Translations under genes and position numbers: made by a program
Shown here: positions 19,378 to 29,366 of the stretch, in pieces
Layout: every line of letters starts with the position of its first letter
Numbering within the stretch: the stretch's first letter is position 1
Origin: Alsobacter metallidurans
Lineage (GTDB): Bacteria; Pseudomonadota; Alphaproteobacteria; Rhizobiales; Beijerinckiaceae
Reading direction: 5' to 3'
Length of the DNA: 64,000 nt
NCBI RefSeq assembly: GCF_014636935.1
Contig: NZ_BMES01000002.1
Span: 1,547,148-1,611,147 of the forward strand
The notes under the pieces: model-generated
What the model was told of the DNA's origin: nothing
The model's input: the letters and a program-made list of their open reading frames with translations, nothing else
The model's database searches: none

Positions 19378-19431
19378 CCCCTCATCCTGAGGAGCGTCGC
19401 CTCTTGGCGATGCGTCTTGAAGGATGAGGGG
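19378..19431. repeat. Palindromic repeat unit (CCTCATCCTGAGGAGC family)
   Basis: CCCCTCATCCT at 19378 is matched by AGGATGAGGGG ending at 19431, with a second internal hairpin (TCGCC/GGCGA). The same family occurs at 46416-46558 and 56043-56163, which marks a dispersed repeat rather than a local terminator. Confidence 0.75.
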
Positions 19432-19469
19432 CGCTGGTGGCGCAGCGAAGCCGGACGCCCCAAAACGAA

Positions 19470-19494
19470 AATGGCCGGGACGAGCCCGGCCATT
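19470..19494. repeat. Short palindrome of the ATGGCCGGG family
   Basis: AATGGCCGGG and CCCGGCCATT flank a five-base centre, a near-perfect 25-base palindrome just downstream of bamD. It could serve as the bamD terminator hairpin, but its similarity to the unit at 19248-19270 shows it is a repeat family member. Confidence 0.7.
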
Positions 19495-19517
19495 CCAATC
19501 GAGAACGAAGAAAACCC

Positions 19518-20408
19518 TTACGACTGGCCGATCCGGAACGCCCGCATGGCCTTGCTCATCCAGGAGCCGCCGTCCTCGCGGGGCTCGAGGCCGCGCGTCT
19601 GCAGCAGGGCGTAGGTGTCCTTGTACCACTGGCTTTCGGGGAAGTTGTGGCCCAGAACCGCGCCGGCGGTCTGCGCCTCGGCGACGATGCCAAGCGCCAG
19701 GTAGCACTCGGCGAGGCGGGCCAGCGCCTCCTCGATCTGATTGGTGGTCTGGTAGGTGCTCACCACCGTCCGGAAGCGGTTGATCGCCGCCGTGTAGTTC
19801 TTCTGCTTGAGGTAGAAGCGGCCCACCGTCATCTCGCGGCCGGCCAGCTGGTCCTTGGCGACCTGGATCTTGAACTTCGCGTCCGACGCGTATTCGGACT
19901 GCGGCCAGCGGGTCACAACCTCCTGCAGGGCGAGCAGCGCCTTTTCGGTGCGCTCCTGGTCGCGGCTGACGTCCGGGATCTGGTTGTAATACGACATGCC
20001 GACCATGTAGGCCGCATAGGCGGCGTCCGGCGTCGAGGGATGCAGCGACAGGTAGCGCTTGCCCGACGTGATGGCTTCTTCGTAGTTGCGGCCGGTGTAA
20101 TAGGCATAGGTCTGCAGGATCAGCGCCTTCTTGGACCAGACCGAGAAGGGGTACTGCTTGTCGAGGTCTGCGAACTTCTTGGCCGCACCCTCATATTCGT
20201 TCTTCTGCAGCAGGCCGAGGCCCTGGTTGTAGATCGTCTCAGCCGGCACCGAGGGGGTGATCTCGGGCTTGTACTTCTCTTCCTTGTCGAAGGGGTTCAA
20301 GTTCGAGATCGTGTCGCAGGCCGTCATCGGCAGGATGAGCGCAAGCGCGAACAGCGAACGCGCGAGACGGGCGCCCTGGGGGGAGAGAAAACGAATCTCG
20401 AAGCGCAT
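19518..20408 (-). CDS. bamD: Outer membrane protein assembly factor BamD
   Basis: A 296-residue lipoprotein of the beta-barrel assembly machine. The N-terminal signal ends in a lipobox LPMTAC, so the mature Cys would be acylated and the protein held at the inner face of the outer membrane. The body is a run of five TPR-like repeats, beginning ETIYNQGLGLLQKNEYEGAA, with conserved YPFSVWSKKA and RWPQSEYASDA. The start is the ATG at 20408, which puts a proper signal sequence first; the frame extends 18 codons upstream. It follows lpxC on the same strand with a hairpin between them. Confidence 0.94.
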   Translation of the reverse strand: MRFEIRFLSPQGARLARSLFALALILPMTACDTISNLNPFDKEEKYKPEITPSVPAETIYNQGLGLLQKNEYEGAAKKFADLDKQYPFSVWSKKALILQTYAYYTGRNYEEAITSGKRYLSLHPSTPDAAYAAYMVGMSYYNQIPDVSRDQERTEKALLALQEVVTRWPQSEYASDAKFKIQVAKDQLAGREMTVGRFYLKQKNYTAAINRFRTVVSTYQTTNQIEEALARLAECYLALGIVAEAQTAGAVLGHNFPESQWYKDTYALLQTRGLEPREDGGSWMSKAMRAFRIGQS

Positions 20409-20530
20409 GAAAGCCAGGCCCTCAGGTGAACGCCGCCCCGACCGCGTGGCGGCGAAGCGCAAATGACGCGCGCTTGTTTAGCGCAAGCCGTGCGGGATCG
20501 CTACCCGCCCGCGATGCGCGCCATGAAAAT

Positions 20531-20564
20531 GCCCGAAGCTCGCCCGCGAGGGCGCCCTTCGGGC
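20531..20564 (-). terminator. Putative terminator after lpxC
   Basis: GCCCGAAG (20531-20538) and CTTCGGGC (20557-20564) form a stem on the minus strand about 20 bases past the lpxC stop. Read on the minus strand, the stem is followed by ATTTTCA. Inner GCGCCC/GGGCGAG pairing may extend it. The short T run makes it a moderate candidate. Confidence 0.6.
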
Positions 20565-20581
20565 CACAGGGCGACGGAAGA

Positions 20582-21538
20582 TCAGTTGGTTTCGGCCGCG
20601 AAGGCCAACGCCGGCCGGGCAGCCGATTCGGCGTGGCCGGTCTCGCGACGGCCGTTCTCGACAATCGCGTAGTTGGAGCGGTCGGCGAACAGCGCCTGCA
20701 GCACTGCAACATTCATGCGGTGGCCGCCGCAGTAGGAGCGGTAGCAACCCAGGATCGGCGAACCGGCGAGCGACAGGTCGCCCACCGCGTCCAGCGTCTT
20801 GTGGCGCACGAACTCGTCGGCGAAGCGCAGACCCTCGGGGTTGATCACCCCCTCGTCGCCCAGCGCCACCGTGTTGTCGAGCGACGCGCCCAGCGCGAAG
20901 CCGGCCTTCCAGAGGCGCTCCACGTCCTTCATGAAGCCGAAGGTGCGGGCCCGCGCGATGTCGCGGCGGAACACGCCTGGCTCCAGATCCAGAACGCGCT
21001 TCTGGCGGCCGATCAGCTGGGTGTCGAAATCGATCTCGACCTCGAGGCGGAAGCCGCGCGCGAAGGGGCGAAGCTCGGAGAACGCCCGGCCCTGCTCGAC
21101 GCGCACGGGCTTGAGGATCTTGATGTAGCGGCGGCCCGAACCCTGGCGCTCGAGGCCGACCTGGTCGATCGCGTCCACGAAGGGGGCGGCGCTGCCGTCC
21201 ATGATCGGAACTTCAGGGCCGTCGATCTCGACCAGGACGTTGTCGACGCCCAAGCCCGACAGGGCCGCCATAAGGTGTTCGATGGTGGCGACCGCCCCGG
21301 AGGCGGTCTCGCCGATGATGGTGCAGAGTTCCGTCGCGCTCACGGCGCTGTGGCGGGCCTGGATGAGGCGCTCACGGCCGCCGTCGAGGCGGGTCCGCAG
21401 GAAGCTGATTCCGGAGTCGACGTCGGCAGGGTGGAGAACGATCCGGACAGGAGCGCCCGAATGGACGCCGATGCCCTGCAATTCTACGCGGTCGCGAAGT
21501 GTCGTCTGCTTTTGACCAGCCATCATACCGTTCCACAC
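20582..21538 (-). CDS. lpxC: UDP-3-O-acyl-N-acetylglucosamine deacetylase LpxC
   Basis: A 318-residue zinc amidase that catalyses the committed step of lipid A synthesis. All key residues are visible: His88 in TIEHLMAAL, His246 and Asp250 in RHKTLDAVGDL (zinc ligands), and the catalytic base His273 in CGGHRMN. ALGASLDNTVAL contributes to the substrate channel. The first ATG was taken; two further Met codons at positions 5 and 6 could equally be the start. It lies after ftsZ on the same strand, the usual alphaproteobacterial and enterobacterial order, separated by a 276-base gap that contains the ftsZ terminator hairpin and presumably the lpxC promoter. Confidence 0.96.
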   Translation of the reverse strand: MWNGMMAGQKQTTLRDRVELQGIGVHSGAPVRIVLHPADVDSGISFLRTRLDGGRERLIQARHSAVSATELCTIIGETASGAVATIEHLMAALSGLGVDNVLVEIDGPEVPIMDGSAAPFVDAIDQVGLERQGSGRRYIKILKPVRVEQGRAFSELRPFARGFRLEVEIDFDTQLIGRQKRVLDLEPGVFRRDIARARTFGFMKDVERLWKAGFALGASLDNTVALGDEGVINPEGLRFADEFVRHKTLDAVGDLSLAGSPILGCYRSYCGGHRMNVAVLQALFADRSNYAIVENGRRETGHAESAARPALAFAAETN

Positions 21539-21761
21539 ATCCGCAATCCGGCGCTCTGGGCCGGAAAGCCATCCGTGTTCTGTTGACGCGCCCCTGCGAG
21601 TTTGTTTGGAGCTTTTTATCGGGCCGAAACCCGTCTCGCGAACCGGAACATACAGACGACCCGGAGTCGGGCCAAATCACGCTTTCTAACGCTTTGTAAC
21701 ACTCGCAATGCGAGCAATTCGTTAAGAAAAATAAAGGGTTCAGGCGTGGTTACAAATGGGT

Positions 21762-21791
21762 GAAGCCCGGCGCTGCGGGGCGCCGGGCTTC
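21762..21791 (-). terminator. Strong hairpin downstream of ftsZ
   Basis: GAAGCCCGGCG (21762-21772) and CGCCGGGCTTC (21781-21791) form a perfect 11-bp stem with an 8-base loop, beginning 24 bases past the ftsZ stop on the minus strand. The downstream minus-strand sequence is ACCCATTTGTAA, a weak T run. It most likely ends the dcw transcript. Confidence 0.65.
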
Positions 21792-21814
21792 GAGAGGCCA
21801 CGAGGGTTAGAAGA

Positions 21815-23524
21815 TCAGTTCGACTGCCGGCGCAAGAACGCCGGGATCTCGAGCTGATCGTCCTCGAGGCGCTGGCTCGTGGGGCGGCCGTGCATGTCGA
21901 GCCCGCCCTGGGGCGCGCGGACCTGCGGGGCCGGGCGCTTGGCGTAGTCCTGGTGCACGGGGGCCGGCGCCTGCGGCTGGGCCTGCGGCACGTAGGTCGG
22001 CTGCGCCGCCCGCTGCTGCGGCGCGGGCTGTTGCACGGGAGCCGGGGCCGCCGCTTCCTCGCGACGTCCGAACCCGGCCGCGGCTAGGCGCTCCATCAGG
22101 GTCACGCGCTTCTTCTCGGGCGCCGGGGCGGGAGCCTGGGCCTGGGCGGGAGCGCGGTCCTGCATCATGCGCTGGCCCGGCAGCGGCAGCTCGTCCACGC
22201 GCGGCATGCGGGGCGGACGCACCACCTCCTCGGCGCGCGGGGGGATGAACGACGTGGGCTGGGGCGCGGGCTCCTGCATCGGCGCGCGCGGCGCCTCGGG
22301 CATGGGCTCGTACACGGCCGCCTTCGGCTGCGCCGGGCGCAGGGTCACGTCATTGTGCGTGATCGCGGGCGCGGCCGGCTCCGCGTACGCGGGCGCGGGC
22401 GCCTGCGCGGGCTCGGGCTGCTGCGTCTCGATGCGCGGCACCGCGCGGGCTTGGGCCTGCGCCATCTGCTCGTGGCGCGTGCGCACCTGCGTGCGCAGCC
22501 GCTCGGCCACCTCCGCGATCCCCTGGTCCATCGCGGGCGCGGAGCTCTTCTCCAGCAACTCGCTGTCGATGCCGGTGGCGACCACGGAGACGCGGACGAT
22601 GCCTTCCAGCGAGTCGTCGCGGGTGGCGCCGAAGATCACGTTGGCGTCCTGGTCCACTTCCTCGCGGATGCGGGTGGCGGCCTCGTCGACCTCGTAGAGG
22701 GTGAGGTCGGAGCCGCCCGTGATGGAGATCAGCAGGCCGCGCGCGCCCTTCATGCAGACGTCGTCGAGCAGCGGGTTGGCGATCGCGGCCTCGGCGGCCC
22801 GCATGGCGCGCTTCTCGCCCGTGGCCTCGCCGGTGCCCATCATCGCCTTGCCCATCTCGCGCATCACGGCGCGGACGTCGGCGAAGTCGAGGTTGATCAG
22901 GCCTTCCTTGACCATCAGGTCGGTGATGCAGGCGACGCCCGAGTAGAGCACCCGGTCCGCCATCGCGAAGGCGTCCGCGAAGGTGGTCTGCTCGTTGGCG
23001 ACCCGGAACAGGTTCTGGTTCGGGATCACGATCAGGGTGTCGACGGCCTTCTGCAGCTCGTTGATGCCCGACTCGGCGAGCCGCATGCGCCGCGCGCCCT
23101 CGAACTGGAACGGCTTCGTCACGACGCCGACCGTCAGGATGCCCATGTCGCGGGCCGCGCGGGCCACCACAGGGGCCGAGCCCGTGCCGGTGCCGCCGCC
23201 CATGCCGGCCGTCACGAACACCATGTGGGCGCCCGACAGCTGGTCGCGGATCTCGTCGATGACTTCCTCCGCGGCCGCGCGGCCGACTTCCGGCTGCGAG
23301 CCGGCGCCCAGGCCCTCGGTCACCTGGATGCCCATCTGGATCACCCGGTCGGCCTTGGACATCGTCAGGGCCTGCGCGTCGGTGTTGCCGACCACGAATT
23401 CGCAGCCCTGCAGCCCGAGCTCGATCATGTTGTTGACGGCGTTGCCGCCGGCGCCGCCGACACCGAACACGGTGATTCGGGGCTTGAGCTCACGGATGTC
23501 CGGAACCTTCAGATTGATCGTCAT
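21815..23524 (-). CDS. ftsZ: Cell division GTPase FtsZ
   Basis: A 569-residue tubulin homologue that polymerises into the Z ring. The globular GTPase core covers about residues 12-320 with [10 protein letters not shown] at 21-30, the tubulin signature GGGTGTG at 109-115 and the T7 loop region [11 protein letters not shown]. Next is an unusually long linker of about 230 residues, rich in Pro, Ala, Gln and Arg. The C-terminal peptide [11 protein letters not shown] binds FtsA and other membrane anchors. Such long linkers are a feature of alphaproteobacterial FtsZ and affect wall metabolism in Caulobacter. It is 93 bases downstream of ftsA. Confidence 0.98.
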   Translation of the reverse strand: MTINLKVPDIRELKPRITVFGVGGAGGNAVNNMIELGLQGCEFVVGNTDAQALTMSKADRVIQMGIQVTEGLGAGSQPEVGRAAAEEVIDEIRDQLSGAHMVFVTAGMGGGTGTGSAPVVARAARDMGILTVGVVTKPFQFEGARRMRLAESGINELQKAVDTLIVIPNQNLFRVANEQTTFADAFAMADRVLYSGVACITDLMVKEGLINLDFADVRAVMREMGKAMMGTGEATGEKRAMRAAEAAIANPLLDDVCMKGARGLLISITGGSDLTLYEVDEAATRIREEVDQDANVIFGATRDDSLEGIVRVSVVATGIDSELLEKSSAPAMDQGIAEVAERLRTQVRTRHEQMAQAQARAVPRIETQQPEPAQAPAPAYAEPAAPAITHNDVTLRPAQPKAAVYEPMPEAPRAPMQEPAPQPTSFIPPRAEEVVRPPRMPRVDELPLPGQRMMQDRAPAQAQAPAPAPEKKRVTLMERLAAAGFGRREEAAAPAPVQQPAPQQRAAQPTYVPQAQPQAPAPVHQDYAKRPAPQVRAPQGGLDMHGRPTSQRLEDDQLEIPAFLRRQSN

Positions 23525-23617
23525 GATGTGTGGCCTCTCGTTTCTGTACTGGCGCCCCGCAGCGCCTTGTCTTGCCTCGTGGGACCTTGGCCGCCGCGCC
23601 TCGGTCCCGGTCCCTGT

Positions 23618-24940
23618 TTAGAAACTCTCCTTCAGCCACCGTCCCATGCGGGAGAAGTAGCCGTCGGTTCCGGTCGCCCGATACGCGCTCGGGCGGGGTA
23701 CGAAATGTTCCAGCGCGGCCACCTGGGGGTAAACCAGGAGGCCGACCGGGGCCGCGAAAGAAGGACCTTTCGCGGCTTCCGGCAAACCCTGCACGCCAAG
23801 CGGCCGACCGATGCGGACCTGCTTGGACACGATCGTGCGGGCGAGCTCCGGCATGCCGGTGAGCAGCGCCCCGCCGCCGGCGAGCACGACGCGCCGACCC
23901 GTTTCGGCCGAGAAGCCCGACGCCTTGAGGCGATCCCGGACCAGCTCGAGCATTTCCTCGACGCGCGGACGGATGATGCGAACCAGGTGCGACTTCGGCA
24001 CGTGGTTCACGGCGTCCCGCTCGTCCTCGTCCACGGACGCGACCGCGATGGTCTCGCGCTCGTCCGAGGATGTCGCGATGGTGGAGCCGTACAGCGTCTT
24101 CAGCCGCTCGGCGTGCGCGACGGTGGTGGAAAGCCCCCGCGCGATGTCCATCGTGATGTGATTGCCGCCCACCGCGAGCGAGTCGGTGTGCACGAGGTGC
24201 CCGCCCGCAAACACCCCGATGGAGGTCGTGCCGCCGCCGAGATCGATCACGACCGCGCCCATCTCGGCCTCGTCCTCCACCAGGGCGGACAGGCCGGCCG
24301 CGTAGGGCGTCGCCACGACGGCTTCGACGTCGAGGTGGCAGCGCTCCACCGCGAGCATCAGGTTGCGGACGGCGTTCTGGTCGGACGACACGACGTGCAT
24401 GTCGACGCCGAGCTTCTCGCCCACCATGCCGTGCGGGTCGTTGATGCCCTTGGTGGCGTCCAGCGCGAAGCCGGTCGGCAGCGAATGCAGCACCGTGCGG
24501 CCGGGCCGCGCGCCCGTGGTGCTGGCGGCCTCCAGCACGCGATGAATGTCGCCGTCGCTGACGCCCGAGCCGCGCAGGCCGACGCCCGCATGGTAGCTGT
24601 CCGAACCGAGCCGCCCGCCCGTCATGTTGACGATGGCGGAGCGGATCTCGACCTTGGCCATGCGCTCGGCCGCGTCCACGGCGAGCCGGATGGCCTGCTC
24701 GGCCCCTTCGAGGTCGACGATGGCGCCGCCCTTGAGGCCGCGGGACCGCTGGTGGCCGATGCCGATGATGCGCGCCCTGTGGGTGCGGCCGCGCAGGAGG
24801 TCGCTTTCCGCCGCCGGGTCCAACCGGGCGACGAGGCACACGACCTTGGTGGTTCCGATGTCGATCACGGAGAGCACCATGCTCTTGCGCGGCGACAGCG
24901 GTTTCAGGCGCGGAGTCAGGCTGGGGTGACGATGGCTCAC
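23618..24940 (-). CDS. ftsA: Cell division protein FtsA
   Basis: A 440-residue actin-like ATPase that tethers FtsZ to the membrane and signals to the divisome. Visible are the phosphate-1 motif VIDIGTTKVVCLVARL, the SHS2 (1C) subdomain, the phosphate-2 motif VVIDLGGGTTSIGVF, and the adenosine motif VVLAGGGALLTGMPELA. The C-terminus ends in the amphipathic membrane-targeting helix GYFSRMGRWLKESF. The start is GTG at 24940, overlapping the ftsQ TGA by four bases (GTGA), which argues for translational coupling; an ATG 20 codons further in is an alternative. Confidence 0.96.
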   Translation of the reverse strand: MSHRHPSLTPRLKPLSPRKSMVLSVIDIGTTKVVCLVARLDPAAESDLLRGRTHRARIIGIGHQRSRGLKGGAIVDLEGAEQAIRLAVDAAERMAKVEIRSAIVNMTGGRLGSDSYHAGVGLRGSGVSDGDIHRVLEAASTTGARPGRTVLHSLPTGFALDATKGINDPHGMVGEKLGVDMHVVSSDQNAVRNLMLAVERCHLDVEAVVATPYAAGLSALVEDEAEMGAVVIDLGGGTTSIGVFAGGHLVHTDSLAVGGNHITMDIARGLSTTVAHAERLKTLYGSTIATSSDERETIAVASVDEDERDAVNHVPKSHLVRIIRPRVEEMLELVRDRLKASGFSAETGRRVVLAGGGALLTGMPELARTIVSKQVRIGRPLGVQGLPEAAKGPSFAAPVGLLVYPQVAALEHFVPRPSAYRATGTDGYFSRMGRWLKESF

Positions 24941-25923
24941 GTCGCGCTGCCCTTTATCTTGCTTTTGGCCTTGAGCGCTTCCGCGCGGGCGGTCGCCGCC
25001 TCTTCGCCGAGCCGCAGCACCACCCGGTCGGGGATGCGCAGATCGATGGCGAGGACGTCGCGGTCGAGAATCTTCTGGTCTTTGATCAGCCCGGCGAGCC
25101 GGGTGATCGCCTGCGACGGGTTTTCTTCCGGCAGGCGCACGTCGACGCCGTTGTCGAGCTTCAGCGTCCAGCGACGCTCGCCCACGAACATGCCGGCGCG
25201 CACATGCGCCTTCACGTCGGGGGCTGCGTCCATGAGTTTGGTGAAGGCCGTGGCCTTCAGGTTCGCACCGGGCCCGACCACGAGAGGCAGCCGGTTCAGG
25301 CGCGAATCGCTCAGCGTGTCCGTCACGGTGCCGTCGGCCGCGACCACGAAGACCTGGCCGTTTTTCTGCCAGAGCGCGTAGGCCTCTCGCTCCACGAGCG
25401 TGATCGCGAGGCCGCTCGGGTAGAGCTTGCGGACCGTGGCGTCCTTCACGAGCGGCATGTTCATCAGCCGCTCGCGGGCGGCGGCCGCGTCGAAGAACGG
25501 CAGCGAGCCGCGCGGGTCGATTCCGGCGACCTGCAGCACCTCGGTCTGGTTCAGCTCCACCAAGCCGCTGATCGCGACGTTCTGGATGCTGAAGCCGAAC
25601 GCCCTGGCGACCACGTCGCGTGGCGAGCCGTAGCGGGCTGAAAAATCATCGTACTGCCCGCCCTGCACCGCGCCGTAAAGGCCGGCGCCGGCGAGAAACA
25701 GCGTGAGCAGGATCGTGCCGGTGAAACGCGGCAGGCGCGAGCCGGCCCGCTCCGAGGCGCGGATCAGCGGCTGGCGCGGCCGCGCCGGAGCGCGCCGTGA
25801 AACCAGCGCCGTGGACCGGGCCGGCGCCACGGCCGGAACGCTCGCGCCGGCATAAGCCGGCTGAGCCTGCGGAGCCCCAAAGGGCCCGCTCACCGATCGC
25901 AGGAGGCGTCCTCCACCATCCAT
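24937..25923 (-). CDS. ftsQ: Cell division protein FtsQ
   Basis: A 328-residue bitopic divisome protein. An Arg/Pro/Ala-rich cytoplasmic tail of about 65 residues precedes one membrane segment (about 69-88, [18 protein letters not shown]). A POTRA domain follows ([25 protein letters not shown] to [12 protein letters not shown]) and then the periplasmic beta domain [26 protein letters not shown]. It forms a complex with FtsL and FtsB. The gene starts inside ddl (34-base overlap) and ends overlapping ftsA. The C-terminal stretch rich in Ala and Lys returns no motif. Confidence 0.94.
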   Translation of the reverse strand: MDGGGRLLRSVSGPFGAPQAQPAYAGASVPAVAPARSTALVSRRAPARPRQPLIRASERAGSRLPRFTGTILLTLFLAGAGLYGAVQGGQYDDFSARYGSPRDVVARAFGFSIQNVAISGLVELNQTEVLQVAGIDPRGSLPFFDAAAARERLMNMPLVKDATVRKLYPSGLAITLVEREAYALWQKNGQVFVVAADGTVTDTLSDSRLNRLPLVVGPGANLKATAFTKLMDAAPDVKAHVRAGMFVGERRWTLKLDNGVDVRLPEENPSQAITRLAGLIKDQKILDRDVLAIDLRIPDRVVLRLGEEAATARAEALKAKSKIKGSAT

Positions 25924-26813
25924 CGAACCAACTCACCGAAACTATGGCCCGCGTGGGCCGCCAATTCCGGCACAAGAGACGTCTCGGTCATTCCGGGTTG
26001 CGTGTTGACTTCGAGACAGACGAGCTCGCCGGTTCCATCCGGCCGATCGTCGTATCGGAAGTCAGCACGACTGACGCCCCGGCAGCCAAGTGCTTGATGC
26101 GCCGTTAACGCCAACTCTTGAACCTGTTGGTAAATATTCGGTTTAATTTCTGCCGGAAGGACGTGGATCGACCCCCCCTTCGCGTACTTCGCGTCGTAGT
26201 CGTAAAACAGCCCCGTGGCGGGTCGGATGTCGATCACGCCCAGCGCCTTGTCGCCCATCACGGCGCACGTAAGTTCCCGTCCCGCCACGTAATTTTCGAC
26301 CAGCATCATCTCCGAGATGTCCCAGTCCTCCCGCGCCAGCTCCTGCGGCGGATGGCTGCGATCCTCGCGCACGATGATGACACCGACCGACGAACCTTCG
26401 TTAACGGGTTTGATCACGTACGGAGGCTCCATGACGTGCCGCTTGGCCGCTTCGAGCCTGTGAACCGTGATGCCGCGCGGCACCGGAACGCCCGCCGCCG
26501 CCATCACGGCCTTGGCCCGATCCTTTTGCATCGCAAGGGCCGAAGCGAGCACGCCCGAGTGCGTGTAGGGGATGCGCAGCATCTCGAGGATGCCCTGCAC
26601 GATGCCGTCCTCGCCCCAGCGGCCATGCAGCGCATTGAACGCCACGTCGGGCTTCAGGCGCGCCAGCGTGGCCGCAATGTCGCGGTCGACGTCAATCCGC
26701 GTGACGCGGTAGCCTTCGCCCTCCAGCGCATTGGCGCAAGCGCCGCCCGAACTCAGCGACACGGTGCGCTCGGCCGAGAGGCCGCCCATCAAAACCGCGA
26801 CATGCTTGGTCAT
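25890..26813 (-). CDS. ddl: D-alanine--D-alanine ligase
   Basis: A 307-residue ATP-grasp ligase that joins two D-Ala for the peptidoglycan stem peptide. It shows [17 protein letters not shown] at the N-terminus, [20 protein letters not shown] with the catalytic Glu and His region, the ATP-grasp [23 protein letters not shown] and the metal-binding [18 protein letters not shown]. Start at 26813 ([11 protein letters not shown]) is the family start. The 3' end overlaps ftsQ by 34 bases, unusually deep for this operon. A palindromic repeat lies between it and murB, so ddl may also have its own transcript. Confidence 0.96.
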   Translation of the reverse strand: MTKHVAVLMGGLSAERTVSLSSGGACANALEGEGYRVTRIDVDRDIAATLARLKPDVAFNALHGRWGEDGIVQGILEMLRIPYTHSGVLASALAMQKDRAKAVMAAAGVPVPRGITVHRLEAAKRHVMEPPYVIKPVNEGSSVGVIIVREDRSHPPQELAREDWDISEMMLVENYVAGRELTCAVMGDKALGVIDIRPATGLFYDYDAKYAKGGSIHVLPAEIKPNIYQQVQELALTAHQALGCRGVSRADFRYDDRPDGTGELVCLEVNTQPGMTETSLVPELAAHAGHSFGELVRWMVEDASCDR

Positions 26814-26830
26814 CGTGTTGTCTCCTGTTC

Positions 26831-26990
26831 GGCAGGGGGCGGTGCGGTCCTTCTCCCCGGGAGAAGGTGGTCCAAACAGCCGGATGGGGGTCCGATGGCC
26901 GGCACTGGCCAGCTGCGGCCGGAACTCCGACCGCCAGTCCCTCATCCGTCAGCTTCGCTGACACCGCCCCCCGGGGGGAGAAGGGCCGCG
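26831..26990. repeat. Palindromic repeat block between murB and ddl
   Basis: This 160-base block inside the dcw operon contains CCTTCTCCCCGGGAGAAGG, a near-perfect palindrome at 26849-26867. It also contains GTCAGCTTCGCTGAC at about 26947 and a GC-rich CCCCCCGGGGGG core near 26971, followed by AGAAGGG. The pieces resemble a mosaic intergenic repeat common in Hyphomicrobiales. It does not encode a recognisable protein. Confidence 0.65.
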
Positions 26991-27005
26991 CCGCGACGTA
27001 GCGAA

Positions 27006-27923
27006 TCAGGCTTGCAGCCCGACCCGCTTGATTTCCCACTCGAGCTCCACGCCCGACGTTTCGCGCACGCGCCTGCGCACCTCTTCGCCCAGGCCCTCGA
27101 CCTCGGCGGCGGTGGCGCCCGGCTGCGCGATCAGAAAATTGGTGTGCAACTCGGACACCTGCGCGCCGCCCATGCGCAGGCCCCGGCAGCCCGCCTTGTC
27201 GACCAGCTCCCAGGCCTTGAGGCCCGGCGGGTTCTTGAAGGTGGACCCGCCCGTGCGGGTGTTCACCGGCTGGGAGGCCTGCCTCGCCTGCGTGATGTCG
27301 TTCATCTCGGCCAGAATGGCGGCCGGGTCGCCGGGCCGCCCCTCGAATGTCGCCTCGGTGAAGATCACGTCCTCGGCCACGCCGCAGTGGCGATAGGTGA
27401 AACCCATGTCGGCGAGCGCATAGGCGCGGACAGTCCCGTCCCGCGACACGCCGCGGCAGGACACCAGCACGTCCTTGGTCTCGCCCCCGTAGGCGCCCCC
27501 ATTCATCCGCAGTGCGCCGCCGATTGCGCCCGGGATCCCGCGCAGAAACGACAACCCCGCCACCCCGGCCTCGGCGGCGACGCGCGCGACCTTGACGTCC
27601 GCCGCGCCCGCTCCGGCGCGAATGCGCAGGCCGTCGACCGCAATCGCCTGGAACCCCTTGCCGAGCCGGACCACCACGCCGGGCACGCCGCCGTCCCGAA
27701 CCAGCAGGTTGGAGCCGAGGCCCACGACCAGGATCGGGACGTCAGACGGACAGCCGCGCAAAAAGATCGCGAGATCATCCTCGTCAGCGGGCTGGAACAG
27801 GGTCTGAGCGGGTCCGCCTGTGCGGAACCAAGACAGCCCGGCGAGCGGCGCATTCGCCTCCAGCGAGCCTCTCAGGCCCGGCGCGGCGGCATGGAGCGTG
27901 GCGGTGATGTCCGGGAAGCTCAC
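27006..27923 (-). CDS. murB: UDP-N-acetylmuramate dehydrogenase
   Basis: A 305-residue FAD enzyme that reduces UDP-GlcNAc-enolpyruvate to UDP-MurNAc with NADPH. The FAD-binding part shows [30 protein letters not shown] and [18 protein letters not shown]. The C-terminal part shows [20 protein letters not shown] and the catalytic Ser in [12 protein letters not shown], as in type II MurB. The start is GTG at 27923, overlapping the murC TGA (GTGA). The length fits the type II subfamily. Confidence 0.96.
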   Translation of the reverse strand: MSFPDITATLHAAAPGLRGSLEANAPLAGLSWFRTGGPAQTLFQPADEDDLAIFLRGCPSDVPILVVGLGSNLLVRDGGVPGVVVRLGKGFQAIAVDGLRIRAGAGAADVKVARVAAEAGVAGLSFLRGIPGAIGGALRMNGGAYGGETKDVLVSCRGVSRDGTVRAYALADMGFTYRHCGVAEDVIFTEATFEGRPGDPAAILAEMNDITQARQASQPVNTRTGGSTFKNPPGLKAWELVDKAGCRGLRMGGAQVSELHTNFLIAQPGATAAEVEGLGEEVRRRVRETSGVELEWEIKRVGLQA

Positions 27924-29335
27924 CTCTTCGCGCCATCCAGCGCGGCGAGTTCGCCCGGCAGGGCGTAGGCCCAGTTGGTGATGGTGCCCGCCCCGAGGCA
28001 GACCACGTAGTCGCCGGGCTGCGCGACGCCGTACACGAGGCTGGCGAGTTCCGCCGGGCCGCTGAGCCGCATGACGTTGCGGTGGCCATGCGCCTTGATG
28101 CCCTGCACCAGCGAATCGCGGTCCGCGCCCGGGATCGGCTGCTCGCCGGCCGCGTAGGTGTCGGCCACGATCACCACGTCGGCGTCGTTGAAGCAGGTCG
28201 CGAACTGGTCGAACAGCGCCGACAGGCGCGAATAGCGATGCGGCTGCACCACCGCGACCACGTTGCCGGTGGTGGAAGCGCGCGCGGCGCGCAGCACGGC
28301 CGCGATCTCCACGGGGTGGTGACCGTAGTCGTCGAAGATCGCGACGCCGTTCCAGTCGCCCGTGCGGGTGAAGCGGCGCTTCACGCCCCCGAAGGCGCCC
28401 AGCGCCTCACGGATCTTCTCGGGCGTCATGCCCAGATGGTACGCCACCGCGATCGCCGCCGTGGCGTTGAGCGCGTTGTGGTGGCCCGGCATCGGCATCG
28501 TGAGATCGTCGATGCGGGTGAGCTCGCCGCTCTTGCGGTCGCGGATCTGCACGCTGAAGCGCGAACGGCCGCCTGTGAGGTCGATGTTGGACAGCCGCAC
28601 GTCCGACTGGGGGTTCTCCCCGTAGGTGATCACCCGGCGATCCTCGATCTTGCCGACCAGCTCCTGCACGGTGGGATGATCGAGGCACATCACCGCGAAA
28701 CCGTAGAAGGGCAGGTTTTCGACGAAGGCCCGGAACGCGTCCTTGATGGCCTCGAAGGTCTTGAAGTGGTCGAGGTGCTCGGGGTCGATATTGGTGATGA
28801 TCGCCACGTCGGCGGGCAGCTTCAGGAAGGTGCCGTCGGATTCGTCGGCCTCCACCACCATCCAGTCGCCCGCGCCGAGGCGCGCATTGGTGCCGTAGGC
28901 GTTGATGATGCCGCCGTTGATCACCGTCGGATCGAACCCGCCGGCGTCCAGCAGGGTGGCGACCAGCGAGGTCGTGGTGGTCTTGCCGTGCGTGCCCGCG
29001 ATGGCGACGCATTGCTTCAGGCGCATCAGCTCGGCCAGCATCTCGGCGCGGCGCACTACGGGCAGCCGGCGCTCGCGGGCGGCCATCAACTCCGGGTTAT
29101 CGCGCTTGATCGCGGTGGAGACCACCACCACGGCGGCGTCGCCCAGCGCCTCGGCCGTATGGCCGACATGCACCACGATGCCCTTCTCGCGCAGGCGCTT
29201 GACGTTGGCGCTGTCGGACGCGTCCGTGCCCTGCACCGTGTAGCCGAGATTGTGCAGCACCTCGGCGATGCCCGACATGCCGATGCCGCCGATGCCGACG
29301 AAGTGGATGGGGCCGAGTTCGGTCGGCAGCTTCAT
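27920..29335 (-). CDS. murC: UDP-N-acetylmuramate--L-alanine ligase
   Basis: A 471-residue Mur ligase adding L-Ala to UDP-MurNAc. The N-terminal Rossmann domain has [17 protein letters not shown], the ATP loop is GTHGKTT at 114-120, and the central domain contains [11 protein letters not shown] and [11 protein letters not shown]. The C-terminal domain has [11 protein letters not shown] and VQPHRYSR, which are diagnostic for MurC. The ATG at 29335 fits the family; the frame extends 29 codons upstream without similarity. It overlaps murB by four bases and lies 31 bases after murG. Confidence 0.97.
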   Translation of the reverse strand: MKLPTELGPIHFVGIGGIGMSGIAEVLHNLGYTVQGTDASDSANVKRLREKGIVVHVGHTAEALGDAAVVVVSTAIKRDNPELMAARERRLPVVRRAEMLAELMRLKQCVAIAGTHGKTTTTSLVATLLDAGGFDPTVINGGIINAYGTNARLGAGDWMVVEADESDGTFLKLPADVAIITNIDPEHLDHFKTFEAIKDAFRAFVENLPFYGFAVMCLDHPTVQELVGKIEDRRVITYGENPQSDVRLSNIDLTGGRSRFSVQIRDRKSGELTRIDDLTMPMPGHHNALNATAAIAVAYHLGMTPEKIREALGAFGGVKRRFTRTGDWNGVAIFDDYGHHPVEIAAVLRAARASTTGNVVAVVQPHRYSRLSALFDQFATCFNDADVVIVADTYAAGEQPIPGADRDSLVQGIKAHGHRNVMRLSGPAELASLVYGVAQPGDYVVCLGAGTITNWAYALPGELAALDGAKR

Positions 29336-29366
29336 GAGGGGTTCTCCATCAACATCGGCATTGGCG

